Counted from the stretch's first letter, positions 16,769 to 25,509 are shown. The stretch is DNA of 64,000 nucleotides from Desulfosporosinus lacus DSM 15449 (GCF_900129935.1 NZ_FQXJ01000019.1:18198-82197), one strand, 5' to 3'. Program-made: numbers and translations. Notes: generated from the letters alone by a model not told the origin.

Positions 16769-18340
16769 TCATAAAACTTTGCCATTTCTTGATAATAATT
16801 GGCCCGAATTTAATTGTTTTATAGTTCCATCATCCAAGGCTGCTTTGCCATTGATGATCGTATACTTAACCCCTTTAGCCATAGTAAAGGGGTTTTTATA
16901 GTCTATTTCAGGGTTGAAGGGATAAGAGTAATTATCCATATCGATGATGGTGATATCGGCTGACTTTCCTGTAGAGAGCGTACCTCTATTACTCAACCGG
17001 AATTGTTGTGCGGGTAAGGAAGTAATCCTTCGGATAATCTCTTCTAATCTCACACCGCTTTGTCTGCACAAACTAATAAATAGCGGAAATGAACCTTTTC
17101 TAAATAATTCATACCAGGCATAAGGGTCGTCGAATTCCCCGGATACTCTATCCGAACCAACCATCACCAGTGGATTTTGGGCTATGCTATCAGGATAAGG
17201 CGTTCCTGGGAAATCCTGTCGGATAAGTCCTCCGTGACAGAAGGTCAGTTCATGACGATCATTTTCTAATAGATCGAGGAGTAGTTCATTAACGCTCATC
17301 TTACTCTCTATCGCAAGTTCCTTTAAGGTTCGAGTTTCCATGGACGGATCCCCGGTATTGATAGCCATGAGGTGCTCTTTAAAACGTATTCTTTTTATTA
17401 ATTTGCGTCTTTCTTCGGAAGTCAGGATGGAATCACAGTTAGTTAAATACTGAAATAAGCGATCTTTTCTCCTGAAGTGTCCACTGCTCTTCGGGATAGT
17501 ATCAACAGCGATTTCCAAGCCTTGTTGCCTGGCAACTAATATTTCATCAAATCCCTCAGGACAATTCGGCGTCAGATGGGACACCTGTACTCGTATGCCT
17601 GTTGCTTTGCCAATAGTTACAGCTTCCTGGACGGCTTCCAAGGTGCCCAGATAGTTTCGAATATGGGATGTATATATTCCATCGTATTTTTTTACTGCCT
17701 TGGCAAGTTCTATGATTTCATCTGTTTCAGCATATTTGCTGGGGCTATAGGTCAGGCCGGTTGAGATCCCTAAGGCGCCTTGTTCCATGCCCTCTTCAAC
17801 CAAATGAATAATTTTGCTTTCTTCTTGGGCTGTTGGTTTCCTATGCTTTGTGTCCCCTATAATACTCCATCTTAAAGTACCATGCCCTAAGAGAAATCCC
17901 ATATTCAAGTTGGTTCCTTTGTTCTTGATAACATCTGTATAACTGAGAAAATCCGCCCAGGCCAATCCCACACGCTTATTTTGTTCCATTGTTTTTACTG
18001 ATATAAGCCCTTTTTTAACCATATACTTATAAATATTATCCGAAGAATAGGGAGTTATGGAATGCCCACAGTTTCCACTAATCGTCGTCGTTACTCCTTG
18101 ACGTAAATACTCTTCAAACCTACCACTGGATAAAACGGTAAGCTCTTCATGCGCGTGGGGGTCGATAAAACCAGGGCATACCGTTAAGCCAAAAGCATCA
18201 ATGATTCTTTCAGCTTGGAATTCGATTTTGGTTGATATTTTGATGATCTTTCCTTGAGATACAGCTAGATCACCATAGAATCCAGGCTTTCCTGAACCAT
18301 CAATAATAAAACCATTCTTTATTAAGAGATCACAGTACAC
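16769..18340 (-). CDS. N-acyl-D-amino-acid deacylase-type amidohydrolase
   Basis: 523 residues, start GTG behind GGGTGGTGA. Metal-site signs of the D-aminoacylase branch of amidohydrolases are seen: PGFIDPHAHEE near residue 58, GVTTTISGNCGHS near 83, SHIRN near 220, VQVSHLTP near 250, and MVGSDR near 395. It should cleave N-acyl-D-amino acids, or a related N-acyl or cyclic substrate; specificity cannot be read. It is downstream of chrA on the same strand after a 250-bp gap with a hairpin, so probably separately transcribed. Confidence 0.8.
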   Translation of the reverse strand: MYCDLLIKNGFIIDGSGKPGFYGDLAVSQGKIIKISTKIEFQAERIIDAFGLTVCPGFIDPHAHEELTVLSSGRFEEYLRQGVTTTISGNCGHSITPYSSDNIYKYMVKKGLISVKTMEQNKRVGLAWADFLSYTDVIKNKGTNLNMGFLLGHGTLRWSIIGDTKHRKPTAQEESKIIHLVEEGMEQGALGISTGLTYSPSKYAETDEIIELAKAVKKYDGIYTSHIRNYLGTLEAVQEAVTIGKATGIRVQVSHLTPNCPEGFDEILVARQQGLEIAVDTIPKSSGHFRRKDRLFQYLTNCDSILTSEERRKLIKRIRFKEHLMAINTGDPSMETRTLKELAIESKMSVNELLLDLLENDRHELTFCHGGLIRQDFPGTPYPDSIAQNPLVMVGSDRVSGEFDDPYAWYELFRKGSFPLFISLCRQSGVRLEEIIRRITSLPAQQFRLSNRGTLSTGKSADITIIDMDNYSYPFNPEIDYKNPFTMAKGVKYTIINGKAALDDGTIKQLNSGQLLSRNGKVL

Positions 18341-18401
18341 TCAATTTCACCACCCAATTACTCTACTTTGTTTTTTTGCTTATTTTAACCGTAGATTACA
18401 A

Positions 18402-18426
18402 ATCGAGACCAGATAGTGGTCTCGAT
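18402..18426 (-). terminator. 10-bp hairpin downstream of chrA
   Basis: ATCGAGACCA and TGGTCTCGAT flank a five-base loop. It lies 170 bp beyond the chrA stop and ahead of the amidohydrolase gene. The U-run is weak, so it may only partly terminate. Confidence 0.45.
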
Positions 18427-18594
18427 GAACTTAGTGAATTATTTACTTAAGACTATAAATATAAAAGTCGTTAATTGCAACCGTCCACTTAACCTTTTAT
18501 TTGTCTATGACAATCCTTGACCGATCCTTGTCAAGATTAAGTCAATGATACAAGGGTCATTGAAGGTAGTGTCCTGTCCTTTTTTCGTGTTTCA

Positions 18595-19857
18595 TTAAAA
18601 GATTAGGAGTGAGAGTAGAGCTCCGGAGATTATGATCCAGAGAGTGTCAATCTTAGTAAAGCGTTGTACGAGAAAAGCTGCTAAGGCAATTCCGATGGTC
18701 GGTAAATCGATTAAGGAACTCCCAGCTAATTTAATTATTACAGCCCATAAGGTGCCGATAAAGGCAGCTACAATTCCGGTAATCACCATTTTAATAATAT
18801 CAGTCTTACCAGCTCGATTATAAAGATCGGAAATAAGATTGACTACAGCGAAAGCAGGTAAATACATATTGGCCATAGCTAGGGCTGCCCCAAATAATCC
18901 AGCCACTTTGTAGCCGATAAAGGCAGAAATTACTGTGACCGGACCAGGAGTTAGTAAGCTTAAGGCCAGGGCGACCCCGAATTCTTGATCAGTAAGGAAA
19001 TGATATTGATTGACCATTGAATCCTGAATAAATGGGAGCATTGCATAGCCACTCCCAAAAGTTAATCCCCCGATCTTAAAGAAGGTGTTTCCAAGCTGTT
19101 GAAAAGTCGGGTTGCTAAAATTTATAATAAAATTAATAGAAATAAGCGTTGAAAGCATAATTAACATAATTATGTATTTTTTTTTGCTGAACATAAATTT
19201 AACAGTCATGACGGTTTTTTGAGAGGTCTTTTTCGCCATCCAAAACCGTTGATCCATCAAAGCTTTCCAACCGGAAAAGTGAATAGTCAGGAAAGTAAAC
19301 ACTAGGCTTGTGACTCCTGCAACAAGGAGAAGTGAAATGATATTAACTTTCAAGAAATAAATCATAAGAAAACCGCTAACTGCCAAAATCGTTAATTGAG
19401 GGGAGTTTACCCCTCTTTTCCAGAGATCGATAATGGTGTTTAGCACAAGGCCCACAACTAATGCACCTACACCCTTAAACAACGCGGTTACTAAGGGGAT
19501 ATCGTTATAGTTCAGATAAAGGTGGGTAAGAATGACCATGAGTATAAAACAAGGAATTACGAAAAAAACCGTGGCAACTAAGCTTCCAGAAAAACCTCTC
19601 AGGAAATAGCCAATGTATGAATTTAGATTTACAGCAGGCGCTCCGGGCAAGAGCTGGGAAAGAGCTACCCCGTTTAGATATTCCTCATCTGTCATCCAGT
19701 TTTTCTTATCGACAAGGGATTTCTTGGCTTCACCAAGCGCGGCTAAACTATACGACACGAGTCCAATGTGAAGAACCGTTGTGGCAATTTCAAAGAGGCT
19801 CACCAATCTGGGCAGTTCCGAAGAAGGTTTATTCTCGTTGTTGGAGTTAATCTCCAC
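18595..19857 (-). CDS. chrA: Chromate transporter (CHR family), two-domain
   Basis: A 420-residue membrane protein with two homologous halves. Each half has the CHR motif: LSQLLPGAPAVNLNSYIGY near residue 67 in the first and LSLLTPGPVTVISAFIGYKVAG near 300 in the second. Known members export chromate, and some probably carry other oxyanions. It follows the WtpA-like gene by 78 bp and the PadR gene beyond, so it could be the effector of that oxyanion-sensing set. Confidence 0.85.
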   Translation of the reverse strand: MEINSNNENKPSSELPRLVSLFEIATTVLHIGLVSYSLAALGEAKKSLVDKKNWMTDEEYLNGVALSQLLPGAPAVNLNSYIGYFLRGFSGSLVATVFFVIPCFILMVILTHLYLNYNDIPLVTALFKGVGALVVGLVLNTIIDLWKRGVNSPQLTILAVSGFLMIYFLKVNIISLLLVAGVTSLVFTFLTIHFSGWKALMDQRFWMAKKTSQKTVMTVKFMFSKKKYIIMLIMLSTLISINFIINFSNPTFQQLGNTFFKIGGLTFGSGYAMLPFIQDSMVNQYHFLTDQEFGVALALSLLTPGPVTVISAFIGYKVAGLFGAALAMANMYLPAFAVVNLISDLYNRAGKTDIIKMVITGIVAAFIGTLWAVIIKLAGSSLIDLPTIGIALAAFLVQRFTKIDTLWIIISGALLSLLIF

Positions 19858-19935
19858 GCTGATGCCTCCCTTAATTTGTATCGCATTTCACAAGAGAATA
19901 GTCACAGGCATTTTTTCGTGTCATTACAGAGAAAT

Positions 19936-20760
19936 TTAGCAGGGGATAAGCCCACATTCTTCTAATATTGAATTGCCATCAGGTCCAGTCAGCAGTTCGA
20001 CAAAGGATTGAGCCAATTCAAGATTTTGACTTTCTTTAGATATGCCAATTGCAAATTCAATGGGTTTACCATGGATGATAATGTTCTTCCCGGGGACTTT
20101 GCTTTCTACGGATACAGCCGCCTGGTCATAAAAATTTGCATGAGCAGGGTTTGAGAGGTTGACCTTTGACGGCAGGGTGATATAGGGAAGTCCCAGCTGT
20201 TCAGCCTCAGAAGAATAAAGAAAAGCATAATCAACCTTACCATTAACTAGAGCACTTGCAAGATCCAATGATTTAGGGTAAAGCGAGTAGGGGATACAGG
20301 CTGATTCCATTTTTGAGTATAGGCCAGGTCTTGAATAGAAGGATTCAGACAATTGCCAAACCATCAGTGTTCTATAGCCGCAAGGATCAAGATGATGGTC
20401 AGAACGGGCAAAAGTAACTTGAGGATCAAGTAGAGTTTCAAACCAATTCCCTTGATTAATCTCCTCGCTCCCCTTAGAAAGTTGACTATATCCAATCACA
20501 ATTTGATCAGCTGCAAAAATATAATAACTTTTCACTAAATCGGGGACCAGCAATTCCGCAAAGAGTGCCTGATCAGCAAGGGCAATAATGTCATAGTTTT
20601 CTCCAGATAATAAGCGCTTCGCTCCCTCCCTTGAACCAACTCCGGTCGCCTCAAATGTAAGATTTGCATTATGGCTGGAAAAGTGTTTAACACATTTTCT
20701 TATCACTTGTTGTAAGGCACCAGCATGGATAATTCTGAGAGTTTTCGATAAACTGCTCAA
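19936..20760 (-). CDS. WtpA/ModA-like oxyanion-binding protein without signal peptide
   Basis: 274 residues matching the tungstate/molybdate-binding WtpA type: LRIIHAGALQQVIRKCV at the very start, DIIALADQAL, and the signature DPCGYRTLM near residue 151. Normal members have a signal or lipoprotein leader; here the mature-type sequence begins at about residue 8, and no ABC permease or ATPase genes are next to it. The start ATG overlaps the PadR stop (ATGA). The likely role is cytoplasmic ligand sensing or storage, perhaps with PadR. Ligand identity is inference. Confidence 0.7.
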   Translation of the reverse strand: MSSLSKTLRIIHAGALQQVIRKCVKHFSSHNANLTFEATGVGSREGAKRLLSGENYDIIALADQALFAELLVPDLVKSYYIFAADQIVIGYSQLSKGSEEINQGNWFETLLDPQVTFARSDHHLDPCGYRTLMVWQLSESFYSRPGLYSKMESACIPYSLYPKSLDLASALVNGKVDYAFLYSSEAEQLGLPYITLPSKVNLSNPAHANFYDQAAVSVESKVPGKNIIIHGKPIEFAIGISKESQNLELAQSFVELLTGPDGNSILEECGLIPC

Positions 20761-21155
20761 GGTTTATGCACCCCATTTTCCTCATTAAATAAAGATTCTT
20801 CATACTGGCTATAAGCTTGCAAGAAAATCTCCAGCTTGGCCTTTTGTTGAGAGATGTATTGAACCCAAATCTTTAAAGACTTCTCCCCTTGAGGAGTTAA
20901 TTGATAAAGTCGCCTGCCTGGGCCGGATTCACCAACCTCCCAATGGGAGTTAATAAGGCCATCCTTATCCATACGTCTTAGATTTCGATAGACTGTTGCA
21001 GTATCTGCCTCTCCGTTTTTAAAATCTGCATCGTTCAAGCGTTGAATCAGCTCATACCCATGAGAAGCCTTTTGTCCCAGGAGAAGAAGTAATTCAGCTT
21101 GAATGGAGCGCTCAATGGGGATAGTTAAGGTATTTTTATCAATATTTTCGTTCAT
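20757..21155 (-). CDS. PadR family transcriptional regulator
   Basis: 132 residues with the PadR winged helix: ERSIQAELLLLLGQKASHGYELIQRLND, then TATVYRNLRRMDKDGLINSHWE and GPGRRLYQLTPQGEKSL. A short C-terminal helix should form the dimer. It overlaps the WtpA-like gene by 4 bp, and a PadR-type operator lies 19 bp upstream of its start, which suggests autoregulation of the padR-wtpA-like-chrA set. Confidence 0.85.
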   Translation of the reverse strand: MNENIDKNTLTIPIERSIQAELLLLLGQKASHGYELIQRLNDADFKNGEADTATVYRNLRRMDKDGLINSHWEVGESGPGRRLYQLTPQGEKSLKIWVQYISQQKAKLEIFLQAYSQYEESLFNEENGVHKP

Positions 21156-21173
21156 ATATGTACTCCTCAGCTA

Positions 21174-21189
21174 ATGTCACCGTGCACAT
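21174..21189 (-). promoter_or_regulatory. Predicted PadR operator ATGT-N8-ACAT
   Basis: ATGT at 21174 and ACAT at 21186 with exactly eight bases between match the inverted repeat described for PadR operators. It lies between the promoter at 21205-21234 and the padR start, where a bound dimer would block transcription. Confidence 0.5.
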
Positions 21190-21204
21190 AGGTTTATTGT
21201 GTAT

Positions 21205-21234
21205 ATTCTACTATGTATATAGGCAAACCGTCAA
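21205..21234 (-). promoter_or_regulatory. Predicted padR promoter
   Basis: On the minus strand TTGACG (21229-21234) and TAGAAT (21205-21210) are 18 bp apart, upstream of the PadR operator and the padR start. Confidence 0.45.
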
Positions 21235-21281
21235 TCACTAGAACATGAAAAAGAAACAAACCTGAAACTAAGCTTAGAAGT

Positions 21282-21313
21282 ATAAAGACTGAAAAATCCT
21301 TTTTAGTCTTTAT
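21282..21313. repeat. 9-bp inverted repeat between divergent padR and the reductase-like gene
   Basis: ATAAAGACT and AGTCTTTAT are separated by an AT-rich centre that can extend the stem. It lies in the shared promoter region of two divergent genes and could be an operator for the plus-strand flavoprotein gene. Confidence 0.35.
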
Positions 21314-21377
21314 GTATTATCATCATTTGGGAAAGACTATAACAAGCCGTTCTATAATATAAAGGAGGATACTATTG

Positions 21378-22217
21378 ATGTCAGAAGATCTTCATGCACT
21401 AAAAGATCACTATGAATTAGCTATTATAGGGTGCGGACCAGCTGGGTTATCAGCGGCCCTTAATGCTAAAATTAGAAATCGTGATTTTGTATTACTGGGT
21501 TCTGAATTTTGCAGTCCCAAACTCTCGAAAGCTCCACAAGTGGACAACTGGCTTGGTTTCCCGGAAATTGGAGGGGAAGAATTACGGCAGCGGTTCCTAG
21601 ACCACGTAAAGGAAAAGGACATACCAATCACGCCGTTTAAAGTGACAAATATTTATCCTGGGCCGCCATATACACTGATGGGCAAAGAAAAATCCTTTGA
21701 AGCGGATACCATAATTATTGCAACATGTGATGGACCCTTATATAAAGATAAAAAGGTAGCTATCATTTCTTACAATCAAGAAGGGGAAGATGAAGCTAAC
21801 TATATGGCAAATATTTGTTCTAAAGTCTACTATATTCCTTATTACAGTGAAATACTGAAGCTTGATCCACGAGTTGAGATTAAAAAAGGCAAAGCTAAGA
21901 AAATCACAGGGGATCAAAAGGTGGAGCAACTTGACCTAGGGGAGGAACAATTGATCGTTGATGGGGTCTTTATATTGAGAGACACCTTACCTGCCGAGCA
22001 GTTGGTGTCTGGCTTGGAAATGGAGGAGGCCGCTATTAAGGTCAATCACAAACTAGAGACAAGTATGCCGGGTTTATATGCTGCGGGAGACTGCACAGGC
22101 CAACCTTATCAACTGATTAAGGCAGCTGGAGAAGGCGGAACAGCGGCCTTGCAGGCAGTCAAATACTTAGACAGTTTAAAATCTGCTGATCCTCATGAGG
22201 TTGTCTCTATTCACTGA
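21378..22217 (+). CDS. Thioredoxin reductase-like flavoprotein lacking the CxxC and NADPH motif
   Basis: ATG 21378 is 8 nt after AAGGAGG. The 279-residue protein keeps the FAD motif GCGPAG (residues 18-23) and the C-terminal GLYAAGDCTGQPYQLIKAAGEG of thioredoxin reductases. Where the family has the NADPH domain entry with CATC and GGGxxA, this protein goes from IIIAT straight to CDGPLYKDKKVAI. One catalytic Cys (only C117 is left) and the nucleotide loop are gone, along with ~25 residues. It cannot be a normal thioredoxin reductase; another FAD-linked redox or sensing role is possible. Confidence 0.75.
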   Translation: MSEDLHALKDHYELAIIGCGPAGLSAALNAKIRNRDFVLLGSEFCSPKLSKAPQVDNWLGFPEIGGEELRQRFLDHVKEKDIPITPFKVTNIYPGPPYTLMGKEKSFEADTIIIATCDGPLYKDKKVAIISYNQEGEDEANYMANICSKVYYIPYYSEILKLDPRVEIKKGKAKKITGDQKVEQLDLGEEQLIVDGVFILRDTLPAEQLVSGLEMEEAAIKVNHKLETSMPGLYAAGDCTGQPYQLIKAAGEGGTAALQAVKYLDSLKSADPHEVVSIH

Positions 22218-22298
22218 AGTATTAGAGCCGCTGTATGCTGACATTAATTCGGCAAACAGCGGCTGGTTAGTCCTTAGTCAATTTTCTTTATACTGGAA

Positions 22299-22628
22299 TT
22301 ACTGTGGTTTCTTGAAAATTGACCAGATTGGCCACTTTAGTATATCTTTATATTTTTCTAAGTCCAGTTGGAAATTATCTTTGCGGTTGGCGTTAAATAT
22401 GGGAAGCAGTGTTTCCAGTATTTTTGAAATTCCCGGGGAGAGTGGAGATGGCTCAGAAGTTGATCCTGAGGAATTTTCCTTTTCCTTTGACTCCAGTGGT
22501 CGAATAATGAGTTCAGATAGTTGCTGTTCAGGATCAGGCAAGTCTTCTTTAGTTAGTTGCTCAGGAGATGAGCCATCCGTTCCCCTATTTTTCTTGAATA
22601 ATTGAATTGAGTTATAATTTTTATTCAT
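22299..22628 (-). CDS. Hypothetical protein, 109 residues
   Basis: The minus-strand ATG follows AAAGGAAG by 6 nt. The product has a basic start (MNKNYNSIQLFKKN), a Ser/Pro/Glu-rich middle likely disordered, and a C-terminal helical patch ending WPIWSIFKKPQ. No family is recognised. The overlapping plus-strand frame lacks a ribosome site, so the minus strand is preferred. Confidence 0.55.
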   Translation of the reverse strand: MNKNYNSIQLFKKNRGTDGSSPEQLTKEDLPDPEQQLSELIIRPLESKEKENSSGSTSEPSPLSPGISKILETLLPIFNANRKDNFQLDLEKYKDILKWPIWSIFKKPQ

Positions 22629-22781
22629 AGGATTCTTCCTTTCTAAGCGCTGAAAATAAGATTGTGTTTCTATTAGGATATGTCAGATTACGTCCAATTG
22701 TTTATACGACCAGACCATAAGGTTAGTGAGCGTTTGTCCACTTTTAATATACTGCAACCAAAGACAAATGAAGGGCGAAAT

Positions 22782-22810
22782 AAAGAAAAGCCCACCTTTC
22801 AAGGCGGGCT
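22782..22810 (-). terminator. Terminator of hom-thrB
   Basis: On the minus strand AGCCCGCC-TTGAAA-GGTGGGCT is followed by TTTTCTTT. It lies ~85 bp after the thrB stop. Confidence 0.85.
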
Positions 22811-22894
22811 GGATGATTAGATAAAGCAAAGATTATAGACGTTCTGCAGTGAGAGCAAGTCCTATATTGACTATATGGAACACATAAAAGTTGC

Positions 22895-23791
22895 CTAAAT
22901 TGATGAAGCTCCGTTCGCATCAATCTCAAGGACCATAGCCTCAGCGTTAATGCCGTGCTTTTCTAACATATTTGTCATGATTAGGGAGACATCCTCTGTA
23001 AAGCTTCTGGGAATGAGGGTCAACAGTGTAGGGCCGGATCCACTAAGTGCAGCACCATAAGCCCCAGCTTGAAGAGCCGCTTCCAATGTTTCTAGTAAGC
23101 CGGGAATAAGCGCAGCGCGTTGACTTTGGTGAAGCTTATCACACATGGCTTCCTTTAAAAGGGAATACTCTTCACGAATGAAGGCTTCAGTAAGCAGCGA
23201 AACATGAGAAATATTAAAAACGGCATCCTTTCGATGAACTTGCGGCGGCAGGATACTGCGCGCTTTTTTGGTATTGAGGGGTGTATCTGGGATAATAACA
23301 ACCGCCTTTAGATTAGGGGATTGAGCTAAGACTCTTGGAAGTACTCCCTTTTCTGTGGGAACAGATAGAGTCACGCCACCATATAATGCGGGAGTAACAT
23401 TGTCCGGATGTCCCTCTAAGGCATTGGCTATCTGTAGTAACTCTAACTTTGTATAAGGTGATCCGGCTATTGCGTTAGCAGCCGCAAGTCCTCCAACGAT
23501 GGCTGCAGAACTGCTGCCTAAACCCCGAGCAGGAGGAATGCAATTTTCAAAGGTTAAATCGACAGTTGGGACAGGGTAGTGGATAAGGTCCCAAAAATGA
23601 CACATAGTTCGCCAGACAAGATTGCTTTCATCTGCTGGGATGCCCTCTTTGTAAGAACCAGTTAAAGAAATTCGAAAGGGGCGTTTAGTTTCTACAGTGA
23701 TCGTATTGTAAAGTTGAAGGGCCATTCCTAAACAATCAAAACCAGGTCCGAGATTGGCGGAAGTAGCCGGTATCTTTATTCGGAACATCAT
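22895..23791 (-). CDS. thrB: Homoserine kinase
   Basis: 298 residues of the GHMP kinase family: FRIKIPATSANLGPGFDCLGMAL at the start, the ATP loop PPARGLGSSSAAIVGGLAAAN near residue 88, and SGSGPTLL near 255. It phosphorylates homoserine for threonine synthesis. Two ATG codons are adjacent; the second (23788) has the better 6-nt spacing from GGAGG. It follows hom by ~27 bp as an operon. No thrC is seen in the window. Confidence 0.95.
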   Translation of the reverse strand: MMFRIKIPATSANLGPGFDCLGMALQLYNTITVETKRPFRISLTGSYKEGIPADESNLVWRTMCHFWDLIHYPVPTVDLTFENCIPPARGLGSSSAAIVGGLAAANAIAGSPYTKLELLQIANALEGHPDNVTPALYGGVTLSVPTEKGVLPRVLAQSPNLKAVVIIPDTPLNTKKARSILPPQVHRKDAVFNISHVSLLTEAFIREEYSLLKEAMCDKLHQSQRAALIPGLLETLEAALQAGAYGAALSGSGPTLLTLIPRSFTEDVSLIMTNMLEKHGINAEAMVLEIDANGASSI

Positions 23792-23818
23792 ATTCCTCCC
23801 TCATTTTAAATGGGATAT

Positions 23819-25111
23819 TTATGATTTCTGGTCCTCTTTCTCAAAACGGATGACATTGTCAATGCTAAGGACCTTGCTGTAGGCCTTGACAGAATCAAGG
23901 GCTTCTTGAAGTGCTCCTTCACGGCAGGGGTGAGTAACGAGGACTATTTCTGCCTGATCCGCGCCGCGAGGTTTTTGGATAATGGAAGCAAAACTAATGT
24001 TCGCTTCAGCGAAAAGTAAAGCTAGGGTAGCAAGGACACGGGGTTCGTCTTTAACAAGCAAACGGATATAAAAGGCAGTATAGAAATCCGAGACAGCCTT
24101 AAGGGGCAGGTCCAGGTAACAAGTACAATTAATAGAAGAAGTTGAGTTGGATTGGATGTTGCGTGCTATGCGCATAATATCGGATATTATCGCACTGCCT
24201 GTGGGGAGTGAACCTGCTCCCCGACCGTAAAACATAGTTTCTCCAACAGCATCTCCTACTACATAAATAGCATTAAAAACACCGCTTACAGAGGCGAGGG
24301 GATGAGAAAGAGGCAATATAGCCGGATGGACTCGAACTTCGATACCTTCATCTTGGTGTTTAGCAACGGCTAAAAGCTTGATAGTACAACCAAGCTCAGC
24401 AGCATAGGTCAGATCCTCGCGAGTGATTTTAGAGATACCTTCTACAAAGACGTCGCTGAGAGCAACTCGTGAATTAAATGCGAGAGAAGCAAGGATAGCA
24501 AGTTTGCGTGCTGCATCCAGGCCATCAACATCCGAAGAAGGGTCAGCCTCGGCATACCCCAATTGTTGTGCTTCAGCTAAGACTTCTGCATACTCGCGCC
24601 CCTGTTCGGCCATGGCAGTAAGGATGTAGTTGGTCGTTCCATTGATGATTCCAAGTACATGTGTAATTCGATTGGCAGCCAGGGACTCTTTTAGAGCCGC
24701 AATAATCGGAATTCCACCTCCGACACTTGCTTCAAAGTAAAGATCTTTCCCTGCGGCATTGGCGGCATCAAGAAGTTCATGACCATGAACTGCAATTAGA
24801 TCTTTATTTGCGGTAACAACACTTTTTCCATGTTGCAAAGCGTCTAAGATAAATGTACGGGCAGGTTCAATTCCTCCCATTACTTCCACAATAATGTCGA
24901 TTTCAGGGTCATGAAGAACTGCTTCCGGTTGATCAGTGAGGAGAAAGTCTCCGCTAATATCCCTTGCACGTTGAAGGTCACGGTCAAGTATTGCTTTGAT
25001 TTGAAGGTCGCAGTGGGTGCGAGTTTGAATGTCGACTGCATTCTGTTGCAATACTTGTACTACACCGCATCCAACAGTGCCTAACCCCAAAATACCTATT
25101 TTAATGGACAT
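23819..25111 (-). CDS. hom: Homoserine dehydrogenase with ACT domain
   Basis: 430 residues: NAD(P) motif GILGLGTVGCGVVQVL at the start, catalytic-domain landmarks NGTTNYILTAM near residue 170 and GYAEADPSSDVDGLDAARKLAILA near 200, and a C-terminal ACT domain (from about 350). The ACT domain gives threonine feedback in this family. It reduces aspartate semialdehyde to homoserine and is the first gene of hom-thrB. Confidence 0.95.
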   Translation of the reverse strand: MSIKIGILGLGTVGCGVVQVLQQNAVDIQTRTHCDLQIKAILDRDLQRARDISGDFLLTDQPEAVLHDPEIDIIVEVMGGIEPARTFILDALQHGKSVVTANKDLIAVHGHELLDAANAAGKDLYFEASVGGGIPIIAALKESLAANRITHVLGIINGTTNYILTAMAEQGREYAEVLAEAQQLGYAEADPSSDVDGLDAARKLAILASLAFNSRVALSDVFVEGISKITREDLTYAAELGCTIKLLAVAKHQDEGIEVRVHPAILPLSHPLASVSGVFNAIYVVGDAVGETMFYGRGAGSLPTGSAIISDIMRIARNIQSNSTSSINCTCYLDLPLKAVSDFYTAFYIRLLVKDEPRVLATLALLFAEANISFASIIQKPRGADQAEIVLVTHPCREGALQEALDSVKAYSKVLSIDNVIRFEKEDQKS

Positions 25112-25157
25112 GATAATTTACTCCTCTCAAAAAAACAAATGTATCTGCATAGTGGAC

Positions 25158-25187
25158 ATTATACATTGTTCTATCCAGCTTTGACAA
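25158..25187 (-). promoter_or_regulatory. Predicted hom promoter
   Basis: On the minus strand TTGTCA (25182-25187) and a perfect TATAAT (25158-25163) are 18 bp apart, ~47 bp upstream of the hom start. Confidence 0.6.
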
Positions 25188-25229
25188 GGAAATTCTAAAG
25201 GAATTTCGCACAATATTAGTAAATTAGGG

Positions 25230-25258
25230 TTGACACTTTAGACTGTATTCTGTATCAT
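25230..25258 (+). promoter_or_regulatory. Predicted ilv operon promoter
   Basis: TTGACA (25230-25235), a 17-bp spacer and TATCAT (25253-25258) lie just upstream of the riboswitch leader of ilvE. Confidence 0.6.
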
Positions 25259-25302
25259 ATACACAAAGTTCTCAATACAAATGTAATATAACAGAAAAGG
25301 AA

Positions 25303-25481
25303 GTGTACCTAGGGTTCCGAGGATATACTCCCCCCCAAAAAGGGCTAGAGGTCAACAGACCGGGGAGAACCTGACTGGTCCAAGCGGTACAGAATCCATA
25401 ATGGGTTTACACCGTGGGTAGAAAAAACCCAAGCGGAAAGTTCCACGTTACTAGGGGACTGCGCTTGAGGTTTTTAATTTT
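25303..25481 (+). promoter_or_regulatory. Probable ppGpp riboswitch (ykkC subtype 2a) with overlapping terminator
   Basis: The leader carries the ykkC-class landmarks CCTAGGGTTCCG at 25308 and ACTGGTCCAAGCGGTA at 25374. CCTAG and CTAGG (25451) can close P1. An alternative stem pairs AACCCAAGCG (25426-25435) with CGCTTGAGGTT (25462-25472) ahead of TTTTTAATTTTT, a terminator that uses aptamer bases. Subtype 2a riboswitches bind ppGpp and are known ahead of branched-chain amino acid genes in Firmicutes, where ligand turns expression on. Subtype is inferred from the downstream ilvE operon; guanidine and PRPP types are less likely. Confidence 0.75.
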
Positions 25482-25509
25482 TACACTAGTTTATTGGAGG
25501 GTTGGTTAG

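Noticed and set aside
22195..22605. Plus-strand ORF of 136 residues after the reductase-like gene
   Set aside because: It overlaps the minus-strand 109-residue gene, which has a good ribosome site; the plus-strand frame has none and reads like low-complexity antisense.
22744..22929. Minus-strand ORF of 61 residues near thrB
   Set aside because: It overlaps the 3' end of thrB and contains the operon terminator.
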